DNA of 42,926 nt, taken from NCBI GenBank assembly GCA_002780895.1, contig PEUB01000138.1, forward strand, positions 1 to 42,926. Direction: 5' to 3'. Source of the DNA: Nitrospirae bacterium CG02_land_8_20_14_3_00_41_53. Lineage in GTDB: Bacteria > Nitrospirota > Thermodesulfovibrionia > Thermodesulfovibrionales > SM23-35. The notes below the pieces were generated by a model. It was given only the letters and a program-made list of their open reading frames with translations, made no database searches and had not been told where the DNA came from. The position numbers and the translations under genes were made by a program. This document shows positions 18,207 to 30,742 of this stretch, one piece after another. Each line of letters opens with the position of its first letter. The stretch's first letter is position 1.

Positions 18207-19480
18207 AAGTATTTGTAGCAGGGCTCAACCACAAGACGGCTGATGTTGATACCAGGGAGAAATTTACATTTAATGGTCCCAGGCTCGAAGAAGGTCTGAT
18301 AAGGTTCAAAGAACTCCCTGATGTACAAGAGGCTGTGATACTGTCTACCTGTAACAGGGTAGAACTTTATGCGAATGTCAGGGATACTGCAAAAGCATCT
18401 GAATCTATCAGGACATTTCTCTCACAATTCCACAATATAAACAGGGGGTCTCTCGATAATGCCCTCTATATCTATGATGATATAAATGCAGTGAGGCACA
18501 TCTTCAGGGTTGCATCGAGCCTCGACTCTATGGTCGTCGGTGAACCTCAAATCCTCGGGCAGCTTAAAGATGCTTTTGAGTTAGCCCTTAGGAAAAAGAC
18601 TACGGGCATTCTTCTGAATAGGCTGATGAAAAAGGCAATCTCTGTTGCAAAGAGGGTAAGGACAGAAACAAGGATAGCTGAAAATGCTGTATCAATAAGC
18701 TTTGCGGCTGTTGAACTTGCAAGGAAAATATTTACTGACCTGCCAAAGAAGGTATCCATGCTTTTAGGTGCAGGGGAAATGGCTGAACTTGCTGCAAGGC
18801 ATTTGATCGGCAGTGGGGTAAAGGAGATTATTATTGCAAACAGGACATATGATCGCGGTTGTGAACTTGCAAAGGAATTTAATGGAAAACCTGTTAAGTT
18901 TGATGAGTTTATCCATGAGTTGGTACGCACTGATATTGTCATTTGTTCGACTGGCGCCTCAAATTATGTGTTGATGAAAAGCCAGATGCAGAAGGCGATG
19001 AAGGAAAGAAAGCAGAAGCCGGTCTTCATTATTGATATCTCTGTTCCGAGAAACATAGACCCTGAAATTAACGATCTGGATAATGTCTATCTTTATAATA
19101 TTGATGACCTGCAGGGTGTTGTTGATGCAAACATGTTTGAAAGGCAGAAAGAGGCAGAAAAGGCGGAAAAGATAATCGAGGAAGAGATCGAAACCTTTCT
19201 TAAATGGCAGTTGTCTCTCGATTCTGTGCCGACTATTATCGCCCTGAGAGAAAAGGCTGAGGAAATCAAAAAACAGGAGATCGACAGGCTTTTAAATAAG
19301 ATTCCAGAGATCGGAGAAAAAGAGAAAAAAGCTATTGAATATATGGCTGCTGCTATTATAAATAAGCTTATCCATCCACCCACCGTAGCGCTTAAAGAAG
19401 ATTCTGAAGATAAAGATACTATAATAGCAACGATAAGAAGACTCTATGGTATTGACGGAGAAAAGAATGAAAATAAATAG
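18203..19480 (+). CDS. hemA: Glutamyl-tRNA reductase
   Basis: [43 protein letters not shown]. Confidence 0.95.
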   Translation: MKVFVAGLNHKTADVDTREKFTFNGPRLEEGLIRFKELPDVQEAVILSTCNRVELYANVRDTAKASESIRTFLSQFHNINRGSLDNALYIYDDINAVRHIFRVASSLDSMVVGEPQILGQLKDAFELALRKKTTGILLNRLMKKAISVAKRVRTETRIAENAVSISFAAVELARKIFTDLPKKVSMLLGAGEMAELAARHLIGSGVKEIIIANRTYDRGCELAKEFNGKPVKFDEFIHELVRTDIVICSTGASNYVLMKSQMQKAMKERKQKPVFIIDISVPRNIDPEINDLDNVYLYNIDDLQGVVDANMFERQKEAEKAEKIIEEEIETFLKWQLSLDSVPTIIALREKAEEIKKQEIDRLLNKIPEIGEKEKKAIEYMAAAIINKLIHPPTVALKEDSEDKDTIIATIRRLYGIDGEKNENK

Positions 19481-20522
19481 GATATCAATTGGCACACGAG
19501 GCAGCAAACTTGCTTTATGGCAGGCAGAGTGGGTCAAGGCAGAACTTGAAAGGGCAAGCCCAGGGGTTGAGGTAAGGCTCAGAAGGATTAAGACTACAGG
19601 AGATAAGGTTTTAGATGTACCCCTTGCAAGGGTTGGTGGTAAAGGCGTTTTTGTAAAGGAGATAGAAGAGGCGCTTTTAGGATATGAGGCCGACATTGCT
19701 GTCCATAGTATGAAGGATGTACCGACAGAATTTCCCGGCGGTCTTCATCTTACAGTTATTTGTAAAAGAGCAGACCCGAGGGACGCCTTTATCTCGAAGA
19801 TTCGAAATTCGAAATTCGAAATTCAAAATTTTAAAGCACTTCCGAGTGGTGCGAAAGTCGGGACGAGCAGTCTAAGACGCTCATGTCAATTACTCAATAT
19901 CAGGCCTGATCTAAAGATTGAACAGCTGAGAGGTAATATCGATACAAGACTAAGAAAACTGGATGAAGGGCAGTTTGATGCAATAATCCTGGCTGCTGCC
20001 GGTATTAAAAGACTTGGACTACAAAACAGGATAACAGAGTTACTGTCCTTTGAGATAAGCCTTCCTGCAATTGGTCAAGGAGCTGTAGGTATTGAATGCA
20101 GGATTGATGATGAGTCTATCAATAACCTCATTAAGCCATTGAATCACCCCGAAACTTCCATATGCGTGAAAGCTGAAAGGGCATTCTTAAAACGGTTGGA
20201 AGGAGGATGCCAGGTGCCTATAGCTGCCTATGCGAGGATAGTCAGTCAGGGGTCGGGAGTCAGAAGTCAGGAGTTAAATTCCCCCTTAACCCATAATAAT
20301 CCCCCCACCCCCCCTTTAGAAAAGGGGGGTAAGGGGGGATTTAATCACTCATTACTTATTATGGATGGTCTTGTTGGTAGCATCGAGGGAGACAGAATTA
20401 TAAAAGGGCACGTAGAAGGCAGTCCTGAGCTTGCAGAATCCCACGGCATTACACTGGCAGAAGACATCCTTTCACGGGGTGCAAAAGAGATACTGGATGA
20501 GGTATATAATAGAGGTATATAA
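19467..20522 (+). CDS. hemC: Hydroxymethylbilane synthase with in-frame repeat insertions
   Basis: [52 protein letters not shown]. Confidence 0.93.
   Translation: MKINRISIGTRGSKLALWQAEWVKAELERASPGVEVRLRRIKTTGDKVLDVPLARVGGKGVFVKEIEEALLGYEADIAVHSMKDVPTEFPGGLHLTVICKRADPRDAFISKIRNSKFEIQNFKALPSGAKVGTSSLRRSCQLLNIRPDLKIEQLRGNIDTRLRKLDEGQFDAIILAAAGIKRLGLQNRITELLSFEISLPAIGQGAVGIECRIDDESINNLIKPLNHPETSICVKAERAFLKRLEGGCQVPIAAYARIVSQGSGVRSQELNSPLTHNNPPTPPLEKGGKGGFNHSLLIMDGLVGSIEGDRIIKGHVEGSPELAESHGITLAEDILSRGAKEILDEVYNRGI
19800..19827. repeat. Tandem 7-bp repeat (attcgaa x3 + attcaaa) inside hemC
   Basis: attcgaaattcgaaattcgaaattcaaa, encodes RNSKFEIQN. Confidence 0.85.
20299..20343. repeat. GC-rich palindromic repeat inside hemC ([15 protein letters not shown])
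   Basis: aatccccccaccccccctttagaaaaggggggtaaggggggattt. Confidence 0.85.
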
Positions 20523-20591
20523 TTAATGTTTACCGAGCATTAATGGAGAAATTAGTAGTTAACCCAGCACTTTATTCTCAAGGTGCTTGGA

Positions 20592-20954
20592 TTAACCCAA
20601 GACTAACACTTCTTTTCTCTCTATCACTTCAAGCTGCTCTCTTTTTTCCTTACAGTCTATACAGTAAATCGCAAATGGAATGACCTTAAGCCTTTTCTCG
20701 CTTATCTCTTCTCCACAATCCTCGCATTTACCATAGGTACCTTCCTTTAGTTTTCTCAGTGCCTCGTCTATCTTGAGGAGGTTTTCCCTATGGGTACTCA
20801 GCTGCTTCAGGCTGATATCTTCTGATAGATCAATAACAGACCAGTCTCCGTCATCAAGGGCTGTCTCTACAAGGTGCTTTGTCTCACCTTTTATATACTT
20901 AGATATCTCGGTCTTTGCCTCTTTTAGGATTTCTTCTCTGTGATTAATAAGCAC
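20592..20954 (-). CDS. DksA/TraR C4-type zinc finger protein
   Basis: YGKCEDCGEEISEKRLKVIPFAIYCIDCKEKRE; frame stays open upstream, start uncertain. Confidence 0.85.
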   Translation of the reverse strand: MLINHREEILKEAKTEISKYIKGETKHLVETALDDGDWSVIDLSEDISLKQLSTHRENLLKIDEALRKLKEGTYGKCEDCGEEISEKRLKVIPFAIYCIDCKEKREQLEVIERKEVLVLG

Positions 20955-21045
20955 CCTTCTCAGGATAGCCCTTTTTCCCTCTTCGGCCTTTTTACTTGTT
21001 AGTTTCTTTTTGGGTGTTGGCTTAGTTTTCCTGGGAATATCTATC

Positions 21046-22919
<1,874 letters not shown>

Positions 22920-22923
<4 letters not shown>

Positions 22924-23681
22924 TCTGTTACCTCAGCCTCTTCCTGCTGTATCTTATCCTCAACCTGCAGATTCTCAGCTTCTTCTGCCATAGTCTTTGA
23001 TAATATCTCTCTGCCTTCAATCACAGCATCTGCTATCTTTGAGGTTATGAGCCTTATAGCCCTTATGGCATCATCATTACCCGGGATTACATAATCAACT
23101 TCATCCGGGTCACAGTTTGTGTCAACTATTGCAACTATTGGCACAGATAGTTTCCTTGCCTCTAAAATAGCAATTCTCTCTTTCTTCGGGTCCACTATAA
23201 ACAGGGCCGCTGGAAGGCTTGTCATATCTTTAATGCCTAACAGGTTCTTTTCCAATTTAGCCCTTTCCTTTTCAATGGCGGCAACCTCCTTTTTGGTAAG
23301 CAAGGCCAAGGTGCCATCTTCTTTCATGGCCTCAAACTTTTTTAGCTTTTCTATGCTCTTTTTTATCGTGGTAAAATTTGACAGCATACCCCCAAGCCAG
23401 CGATGATTAACATAAAATGCACCTGCCCTTGTCGCCTCTTCTTGGATAGTATCCTGGGATTGTTTTTTTGTACCGACAAAAAGTATCGGTGCTCCTGTTG
23501 ATGCCACACTTTTTACGAAATTATAAGCACCCTCAAGACCCTTTACTGTCTTCTGAAGGTCAATGATATAGATACCGTTTCTTTCTCCGAAGATGTATTT
23601 CTTCATCTTAGGGTGCCATCGTTTTACCTGATGGCCAAAGTGTACCCCTGCCTCAAGCAGTTCCTTCATCGCTGCTACCAT
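22920..23681 (-). CDS. rpsB: Ribosomal protein S2
   Basis: [38 protein letters not shown]. Confidence 0.97.
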
Positions 23682-23918
23682 ATTCCTTTTTCTCCTCCTG
23701 TCTTCTCAAAACCCTTTTTCTGGTTGCCGGGTTTTTCTGTACAAAATATTTGTGGAAAGGCGTATTCCTGCATGAGAAATACGGATTCTTTCCTTTAAGG
23801 AAGCAAGGTTAACATAAAAATAGCTTTTTTTGCAAGGGGATATATGGTAAAATTATTGAGAATAGAATTCCGATAGGTGTTATTGAATCGAAATCTTGCA
23901 AGAAAAAGGGGAGATTAC

Positions 23919-24461
23919 ATGAAAAACATTATTAATTGTATTCTTGCACTTTTGGTTATTTCAGTTATTGCAATCAGTGTTTCTTTTGCCCTTGAAAAAC
24001 CTCTAAAGACAGAAGAGTCAAAAGCTGTGGATATAACCGGTATTTTTACACTAATACTTTACGGGGGCAGATTCTCAGATGACATTGAAACTATTGCGAT
24101 TCTTGATTATGAAGGGGATCAATACACCTTTGAGCCTTATGCGCCTGAATTTGATTACAAAATAAAGAAAAAAATCCCAGCCAAAGAGGCACTTGCTGAG
24201 TCAGAAAAGTTCGTAAGTTTTCATAATACATTCCATCGCTCTCAATTGAGCAGGATTATTGATAACAAAGGCTCTACTATTGGCTATGAAGTGAGGCCGT
24301 TATATCAGCCTTTTGTTTATGGAGTCAGTGATGTTCTGGAGGTTAATTACTGGCTAAAAGAAAACAACAAGGTAAAAGTAACAATAAGGCTCACACCATC
24401 AGTTGAAAGAACGCGTTTCCCAGGAGCGGGTGATGACGGAGGAGGGGGAGGGGGAAACTGA
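23919..24461 (+). CDS. Secreted/lipoprotein-like hypothetical protein with Gly-rich C-terminus
   Basis: Signal-peptide-like MKNIINCILALLVISVIAISVSFA; ends GAGDDGGGGGGN. Confidence 0.6.
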   Translation: MKNIINCILALLVISVIAISVSFALEKPLKTEESKAVDITGIFTLILYGGRFSDDIETIAILDYEGDQYTFEPYAPEFDYKIKKKIPAKEALAESEKFVSFHNTFHRSQLSRIIDNKGSTIGYEVRPLYQPFVYGVSDVLEVNYWLKENNKVKVTIRLTPSVERTRFPGAGDDGGGGGGN

Positions 24462-24495
24462 GCAAACGTTTAAAATATTTAAAATTTGCCTGTTT

Positions 24496-25239
24496 TTAAT
24501 ATTTTCTTCCTCGATGTATAGCTACTATCCCACCAGCTAAAGTATAATGTGTAACATCCCTCCAGCCTGCGGATTCAATCAATTTAACAAGTTCTACAGG
24601 GGAAGGGAAATCTCTTATCGTATTCCCCAAATATTTATATGCAGCAGGGTCAGAGCTTAAGATTTTAGAAACGAAAGGTATGATTATCATAAGATAAAAA
24701 GAATAAATCTTAGCAAAAATAGGGCCTTTCGGTTGACTGAACTCAAGGCAGACGAAACATCCCCCAGTTTTTGTTACACGGTAAAATTCCTTTAGAGCTT
24801 TTAAACGGTTATTAATATTTCTTAAGCCGAAGGTAATAGTTATCGCATCAAACTGCTCATTTTTGTAAGAGAGCTTTTCAGCATCTCCTTCCCTGAAGAT
24901 TATCTTATCCTGAAGGTTAGCATTTTTTATCTTTTTCCTTCCGATCTCGATAAGTCCATGTGAAAAATCTATTCCCTCAATATGAGCATTGCCTTTCCAG
25001 AATTTACAAAGCTCAATAGCCATATCCCCTGTGCCTGTACAGACATCAAGTATACTCTGACAATTGATTTTCCTCGGAATCGAGTCGCAACGACCTGTCT
25101 CTTGAGCAACTCTTTTCCGCCACCTAATATCCAGACCAAGACTAAGAACGTGATTCAAAAGATCATAACGTGCGGCAATATCGGAGAACATCTCCTCAAC
25201 TTTTTTTGCGTCACGTTCTTTATGGTCTATGGAATTCAT
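24496..25239 (-). CDS. menG: Demethylmenaquinone methyltransferase
   Basis: MFSDIAARYDLLNHVLSLGLDIRWRK, LDVCTGTGDMAIEL, ITFGLRNINNR. Confidence 0.93.
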   Translation of the reverse strand: MNSIDHKERDAKKVEEMFSDIAARYDLLNHVLSLGLDIRWRKRVAQETGRCDSIPRKINCQSILDVCTGTGDMAIELCKFWKGNAHIEGIDFSHGLIEIGRKKIKNANLQDKIIFREGDAEKLSYKNEQFDAITITFGLRNINNRLKALKEFYRVTKTGGCFVCLEFSQPKGPIFAKIYSFYLMIIIPFVSKILSSDPAAYKYLGNTIRDFPSPVELVKLIESAGWRDVTHYTLAGGIVAIHRGRKY

Positions 25240-25261
25240 TAATAGTTCCTGAAATATGGAA

Positions 25262-25445
25262 ATTATTATTTTGGTAATCTCCCCTATCCCCTCTTTAAAA
25301 AAGAGGGGTATTTAGATATTTCATTCCCCTTTCTTATCCTTGCTGTCATTCCGACTTGTTCGGAATCCTTCTTGGGTTCCTCTTGACAAAGTGGGTTTCA
25401 TCGGGTCGTTTTCAGAAAGATTCCCGACAAGCGGGAATGACACGA
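25262..25445. repeat. Intergenic palindromic repeats of two types
   Basis: ctcccctatcccctctttaaaaaagaggggta; tgtcattccgacttgttcggaatcc...gattcccgacaagcgggaatgaca. Confidence 0.65.
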
Positions 25446-25462
25446 AAAATACAAAAATCTTT

Positions 25463-26287
25463 TTATTTCAATAACGTCTTCTTTCTCAGCTTCGCACATT
25501 GACAAACTTTCTTCTGTTTTATCTGTCCCAGACTCTCTATGATTATTTTCCCTACATTGATCGCTTCCTTATAGAAAATATCCCTCAATTCTTTATGGCT
25601 CCAGTCATGCCCGATTCCCTCAGCTCTATTGACAATGAGGTAAAGACCTGCATAGCATGCACCTATTTCTCTGGCCAGATATATCTCAGGACAAAGACTC
25701 TGCCCAATCGCATCTCCGCCCACAGACTCTATCATTTTTACCTCTGCCCGACTTTCAAAATGCCTGCCATCAGTAACTGCATATATTCCTCGTGTCACCT
25801 TTCTTTCTGGAAACAATTTATTACTTGCTTTTGTAAAAATTTTTGCGAGTTCAGGACAGATTGGATCTCGCATAATGAGTAGATACTTATCAGAAAGATG
25901 GATATCTCTTCTTAGAGAAAGATCAATATAATCATCAGGGATTATAAAATGACTTAACTCCAGATCTTTCCTTATTGCTCCCACGCCCCCTTCAGCAAGA
26001 ACTGTATGAACACCAGCCTGTTCTAAAACCCAAAAAATTTGTCGGGATGCATCAGCCCTACTGACACCAGTCCGCCAGCCATGCATCCTGACAGTAAGTA
26101 CAATATCACCGCCGATTTTTATAATTTTAAATTCAGGGCTTTCTCCAAAAGGAGTTGAAAAAATTCTCTTATTTATTACCTTTACTTCAGGGAGTTTAAT
26201 ATCCTCAGGGAAATTGATGTTATAGGTGCTTGACCCGCCAATAAATGCTTTTTTGGCTTGAGGAATTAATTTTTTTTCTCTAATCAT
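25463..26287 (-). CDS. MTAP/PNP-family nucleoside phosphorylase, probable futalosine-pathway enzyme
   Basis: AFIGGSSTY, STPFGESPEFKI, VLAEGGVGAIRKDLE; within mqn cluster. Confidence 0.75.
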   Translation of the reverse strand: MIREKKLIPQAKKAFIGGSSTYNINFPEDIKLPEVKVINKRIFSTPFGESPEFKIIKIGGDIVLTVRMHGWRTGVSRADASRQIFWVLEQAGVHTVLAEGGVGAIRKDLELSHFIIPDDYIDLSLRRDIHLSDKYLLIMRDPICPELAKIFTKASNKLFPERKVTRGIYAVTDGRHFESRAEVKMIESVGGDAIGQSLCPEIYLAREIGACYAGLYLIVNRAEGIGHDWSHKELRDIFYKEAINVGKIIIESLGQIKQKKVCQCAKLRKKTLLK

Positions 26288-27347
26288 ATACCTTCAATAT
26301 ATTAAATTCTGTATCCCTCTGCGCCGGAATCTTTCCCGCCTTTCGTATCAGATCAACCATCTCATCAACAGTAATCCGATGAAAAACTCCTGCCGCTCGG
26401 ACAACATTCTCCTCAATCATAATACTGCCTAAATCATTCGCACCAAATGAAAGACAAATTTGTCCAATGTTTTTACCCTGTGTGACCCATGAACCTTGGA
26501 CATTCAGAAAATTATCGAGGAAAAGACGACTTACTGATAAAGTCTTCAGATATTCAATGGATGAAATCGATTTGCCTCCTAAAGCAGTATTCCGTGGTTG
26601 AAATGTCCATGAAATAAACGACAGAAAGCCTCCTGTTCTATCCTGGAGATCTCTTATCTTCTGAAGATGGGTTATCCTATCCTCAATGGCTTCAACAGTA
26701 CCAATCATCATGGTAGCTGTTGTCTTTAGTCCCAGATTATGGGCTTCATCCATAACCTCCATCCACTGCGAGGAGGATATCTTACGAGGACTTATCCTTT
26801 GTCTAACATGGTCTACTAATATTTCAGCCCCTCCCCCTGGCAATGAATCAAGTCCTGCTTTCATAAGCTCCTTCAATGTTTCTGAAATAGACATTTTTGA
26901 TGACTCTGCTAAATAAACAACCTCAGGAGGAGACAGGCTGTGAATCCTGATCCTGAATTTCTTCTTTATCTCAGAAAACATATTTATGTAATAATCAATG
27001 TTCAGATCAGGGTTAATACCTCCTTGAAGCATTACTTGAGTGCCGGAAAGTTTAATTGTCTCAGCAACCTTATTTTCAATCTCTTTCTGACTTAAAACAT
27101 AAGCTTCTGGATGGCCTTTATGTCTAAAGAAGGCACAAAAGGAACACTGATTTTTACAAATATTCGTGTAATTGATATTACGGTCTATCTGGAAGGTTGC
27201 CATTCTTTCCGGATGTTTCTTGTCACAAATGTCTTCTGCTGCCCTTGCAAGTTCTAATATATCAGCCGTTTTAAAAAGAAGGACTGCTTCATCAAAGCTT
27301 AATCTTTTGCCTTCTGATGTCTTATCAAAAATTTGTCGAATCTTCAC
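26280..27347 (-). CDS. mqnC: Cyclic dehypoxanthinyl futalosine synthase (radical SAM)
   Basis: NINYTNICKNQCSFCAFFR; GGINPDLNIDYY. Confidence 0.9.
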   Translation of the reverse strand: MKIRQIFDKTSEGKRLSFDEAVLLFKTADILELARAAEDICDKKHPERMATFQIDRNINYTNICKNQCSFCAFFRHKGHPEAYVLSQKEIENKVAETIKLSGTQVMLQGGINPDLNIDYYINMFSEIKKKFRIRIHSLSPPEVVYLAESSKMSISETLKELMKAGLDSLPGGGAEILVDHVRQRISPRKISSSQWMEVMDEAHNLGLKTTATMMIGTVEAIEDRITHLQKIRDLQDRTGGFLSFISWTFQPRNTALGGKSISSIEYLKTLSVSRLFLDNFLNVQGSWVTQGKNIGQICLSFGANDLGSIMIEENVVRAAGVFHRITVDEMVDLIRKAGKIPAQRDTEFNILKVYD

Positions 27348-28213
27348 GTGCTTACCTTTGAACCGAGCTTGATAAATTCCAGTTCTGGAACTGTCTTAAG
27401 CGCTCCAATTTCTGCTGCCAACTGATAGAAATAAAGTAGGCCTTCCTGATAATCTTTTTCAAAACCAAAACAGAGTGATTTGAAATAATCTATTAGAAAG
27501 GAGGGACTAAATGGCTCCCATCTGGCAGCATATTCTGCTATCTCTGACAAATGTTTCATTGAGTAATCCATTGATTTTTTAAAAATTTCGAATATATACT
27601 CGCTTAGTTCATTTTGTTTTTCTGCAAAGGTGCGGTTAACAGCCCAGACTGCATAAACCATCTTCTTGCCAGTCATTTTTCCCCACTCCAGCCCTAAATC
27701 GTAAAGGTAAAAATCTCTTCTATCAACATAGTATTTCAAAGCTATATCACCAATAAGTAACGCTGCATCAGCATTTGCAAGCATCTTGTCTAAATCAGGA
27801 GGAGAAATGATATACTTTGGCTCAACCTTATATCCATGGCTGAGAACCAGTTTTAGCAACACCTGTGATGTAGCAGAGGTATTGCTCAGGGCAATCTTTT
27901 TCTCTGATAATTCTTCTATAGGAAAATGACTCAACAGGAGAATGCTTTTTACCTCCCCATCAGAACTCACTGTAAAGTCAGGGAATAGAACTAAAGATTC
28001 ATGATGGCGAGCATATTCAATAGATGAAATAGGTGAGATATCAAGTTTTCCATTTATCAGAAGATTATTAAGTTCAGTGGGTGTTCCCTTTATCAAGTCT
28101 ATATCAAGCAGGGCACAGCTTTTCACCAGTCCATAATAAAGGGGAAGACAATTTAAAAACTGAATGTGTCCGACCTTAGGTTTCAACAAGAACATCCCGT
28201 TCTTTCTTATCAT
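27344..28213 (-). CDS. mqnA: Chorismate dehydratase
   Basis: KVGHIQFLNCLPLYYGL; YDLGLEWGKMTGKKMVYAVWAV. Confidence 0.85.
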   Translation of the reverse strand: MIRKNGMFLLKPKVGHIQFLNCLPLYYGLVKSCALLDIDLIKGTPTELNNLLINGKLDISPISSIEYARHHESLVLFPDFTVSSDGEVKSILLLSHFPIEELSEKKIALSNTSATSQVLLKLVLSHGYKVEPKYIISPPDLDKMLANADAALLIGDIALKYYVDRRDFYLYDLGLEWGKMTGKKMVYAVWAVNRTFAEKQNELSEYIFEIFKKSMDYSMKHLSEIAEYAARWEPFSPSFLIDYFKSLCFGFEKDYQEGLLYFYQLAAEIGALKTVPELEFIKLGSKVST

Positions 28214-29291
28214 AAATTTTGATTAGGTTATACAGTGTATCCCTTTCAACAGGGATTCTGCCTGCATCAAAAATTAAATTTAATAATTCCTCCTTTGAAA
28301 TTGACTGACCAGTCTCAGCTCCTGCTGCATGGGTTATCTTCTCTTCAACAACAGTACCATCAAGATCATCAGCACCAAATAGAAGAGAGAGTTGAGCAAT
28401 CTTTAAACCGAGCATTATCCAAAAAGCCTTGATATGAGGTAAATTATCAAGTATCAGTCTTGAAATAGCGAGCATCTTTAGATTCTCAAAGGCTGTAGGC
28501 TTTTTAAAACTTGTAAGCTGTGTATTTTGAGGATGAAAAGGAAGAGGAATAAAGGATTGAAATCCACCCGTTTCATCCTGAAGTTCTCTTAACGTTAAAA
28601 GGTGATCAATCCGCTCCTCAAGCGCCTCAATATGCCCGAAAAGCATCGTGGCGTTAGATTTCAGTCCGAGATTGTGAGCTGTCCTCATTACCTCAAGCCA
28701 TTCATCCGAAGTAGCTTTTTTCGAGCAGACAGCCTCTCTTACCCTATGGTTTAAGATCTCAGCCCCTCCTCCGGGAAGCGAACCTAACCCAGCTTCTTTT
28801 AATTTCATTAAAACTTCCTTTATTGAAAGATTTGCAATTTTTGCAAAATAAGCTATCTCAACAGCAGTAAATGCCTGAATATGAACCTCTGGCATGATAT
28901 TTTTAATACGAGAAATAATCTCAAGATAATAATCAAATGGAAGATCAGGATGAAGCCCGCTGACGATGTGAAACTCGGTTATACCAAGATTCTTTACTGA
29001 CTGAGCTGCCTCCAGTACATCCTCAATTGTCATCGTATATGCATCAGTGTCTGTTTTGTCTCGACTAAAAGCACAAAACTTGCAGCGTGACACACAGATG
29101 TTGGTAAGATTTATATGACGGTTGACATTAAAATATACATAATTTCCTGATTTTTTCTCCTTGACCATATTTGCAAGTTGTCCAATAGAAATAAGGTCAT
29201 TTGAGCTCATAAGAGTTAAGGCATCACTCTTGGAGAGCCTTATGCCTTTTTCAACTTTCTCTCTAATTTCACTTAGGCTATTCGTCGACAT
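28176..29291 (-). CDS. mqnE: Aminofutalosine synthase (radical SAM)
   Basis: INLTNICVSRCKFCAFSRDK; GGLHPDLPFDYY-like; overlaps mqnA; start chosen at MSTNSLSEIREK. Confidence 0.9.
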   Translation of the reverse strand: MSTNSLSEIREKVEKGIRLSKSDALTLMSSNDLISIGQLANMVKEKKSGNYVYFNVNRHINLTNICVSRCKFCAFSRDKTDTDAYTMTIEDVLEAAQSVKNLGITEFHIVSGLHPDLPFDYYLEIISRIKNIMPEVHIQAFTAVEIAYFAKIANLSIKEVLMKLKEAGLGSLPGGGAEILNHRVREAVCSKKATSDEWLEVMRTAHNLGLKSNATMLFGHIEALEERIDHLLTLRELQDETGGFQSFIPLPFHPQNTQLTSFKKPTAFENLKMLAISRLILDNLPHIKAFWIMLGLKIAQLSLLFGADDLDGTVVEEKITHAAGAETGQSISKEELLNLIFDAGRIPVERDTLYNLIKIYDKKERDVLVET

Positions 29292-29292
29292 T

Positions 29293-29877
29293 TTATTCTT
29301 TCCTCCATCCTTTGAATAAGTTATGTTCAATTCTCAAAAGATTTAAAACCTTTCCAACAACAAAATTAATCATATCATCGACTGTCTTCGGGTAATGATA
29401 AAAAGCAGGCATGGCTGGCAGAATCTGGGCCCCCGCCCTTGCCACTTTCACCATATTCTCCAGATGAATCAGACTAAGAGGAGTCTCACGTACAACAAGT
29501 ATTAACTGTCTCTTCTCTTTGAGCGCAACATCAGCTATCCTCTCAAGAAGATTACCAGATATACCATTTGCTACTGACGCTAATTTTCCCATACTGCATG
29601 GAATGATAATCACTGCTTCAGGTACATTAGAGCCGCTCATAAACGGGGCATTGAAATCATCATTTCCCCAGATCTTTATTTGATCACTAATTTCGGATAA
29701 ACCCAGCTTATCCATTTGATCAAGGCTTGATACCTGAAGCTCTTCGTGCATCACCTTTTTACCAGCAGAAGTTATAACCACATTAACCTTCTGTTTCCTG
29801 AGACCAAGCTCCTGAATCAGTCTGACACCGTAAATACTTCCGCTTGCTCCAGTTATGCCAATTACATAATCAGACAA
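29293..29877 (-). CDS. ubiX: Flavin prenyltransferase UbiX-like
   Basis: VIGITGASGSIYGVRL; PCSMGKLASVANG; RETPLSLIHLENM. Confidence 0.92.
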   Translation of the reverse strand: MSDYVIGITGASGSIYGVRLIQELGLRKQKVNVVITSAGKKVMHEELQVSSLDQMDKLGLSEISDQIKIWGNDDFNAPFMSGSNVPEAVIIIPCSMGKLASVANGISGNLLERIADVALKEKRQLILVVRETPLSLIHLENMVKVARAGAQILPAMPAFYHYPKTVDDMINFVVGKVLNLLRIEHNLFKGWRKE

Positions 29878-30742
29878 ATCTTACCTTCCCAAAAATTACT
29901 TCAAAAGTAACAAAACAGAACATTACCACGCTGATGACACCATTCATAGTAAAAAAAGCCTGATTAAGCCTTGATAAATCATCCGGCTTAATCAGGCTTT
30001 TCTCGTATCCCAAAAGAATTGATGTTACTACCAGCCCAGCAAAGTAAAATAATCCTAAACTAAGATTAATACCAAGCCAAGTTAATATCACTATCGAGGC
30101 TATGTGAAGCAAACTGGTCAGTTCAAGCGATCTCTTAACGCCGAATCTCACCGGGACAGAAAAAAGTCTATGCTGTCGGTCAAAATCTATATCCTGGATT
30201 GCATATAAAATGTCAAAACCTGAAACCCATAATATAACGGCTCCTCCTATAAGAAACGGCTCCACACTGAAGGTGTTTGTCACTGCTATCCATGCTCCTA
30301 TCGGAGCCATCCCCAGACAAAGACCTAGGATAAAGTGGGAAAGCCATGTGAATCTTTTGGTATATGGATAAATTACAAATGGAATGACAATAAAAGGCCA
30401 TAGATAACGACATATGGGAGCCAAGTTATAGACAGATAGTAAAAATAGACTCAGGCTGATTACAGTAAAAAGTATTACATTAGGGATAGAAATAAGCTTT
30501 TTTGGCAAAGCTCGATCAGCAGTGCGGGGATTACGGCAATCAATTTTTATATCAATCAAGCGGTTCAATGACATAGCGAAACTCCTTGCTCCGACCATGG
30601 CAAGGGTTATCCAGAAGATTGTAATAAAACTCGGAACTTTCATTTGAGACAGGAATGCACCAATATAGGCGAAAGGCAGCGCAAAAATACTGTGCTGAAA
30701 TTTTATCATCTCCAGATATACTCTGATCTTATTCAAGACCAT
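29870..30742 (-). CDS. ubiA: UbiA-family prenyltransferase (MqnP-like)
   Basis: YLEMIKFQHSIFALPFAYIGAF; NRLIDIKIDCRNPRTADRALP. Confidence 0.9.
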   Translation of the reverse strand: MVLNKIRVYLEMIKFQHSIFALPFAYIGAFLSQMKVPSFITIFWITLAMVGARSFAMSLNRLIDIKIDCRNPRTADRALPKKLISIPNVILFTVISLSLFLLSVYNLAPICRYLWPFIVIPFVIYPYTKRFTWLSHFILGLCLGMAPIGAWIAVTNTFSVEPFLIGGAVILWVSGFDILYAIQDIDFDRQHRLFSVPVRFGVKRSLELTSLLHIASIVILTWLGINLSLGLFYFAGLVVTSILLGYEKSLIKPDDLSRLNQAFFTMNGVISVVMFCFVTFEVIFGKVRFV

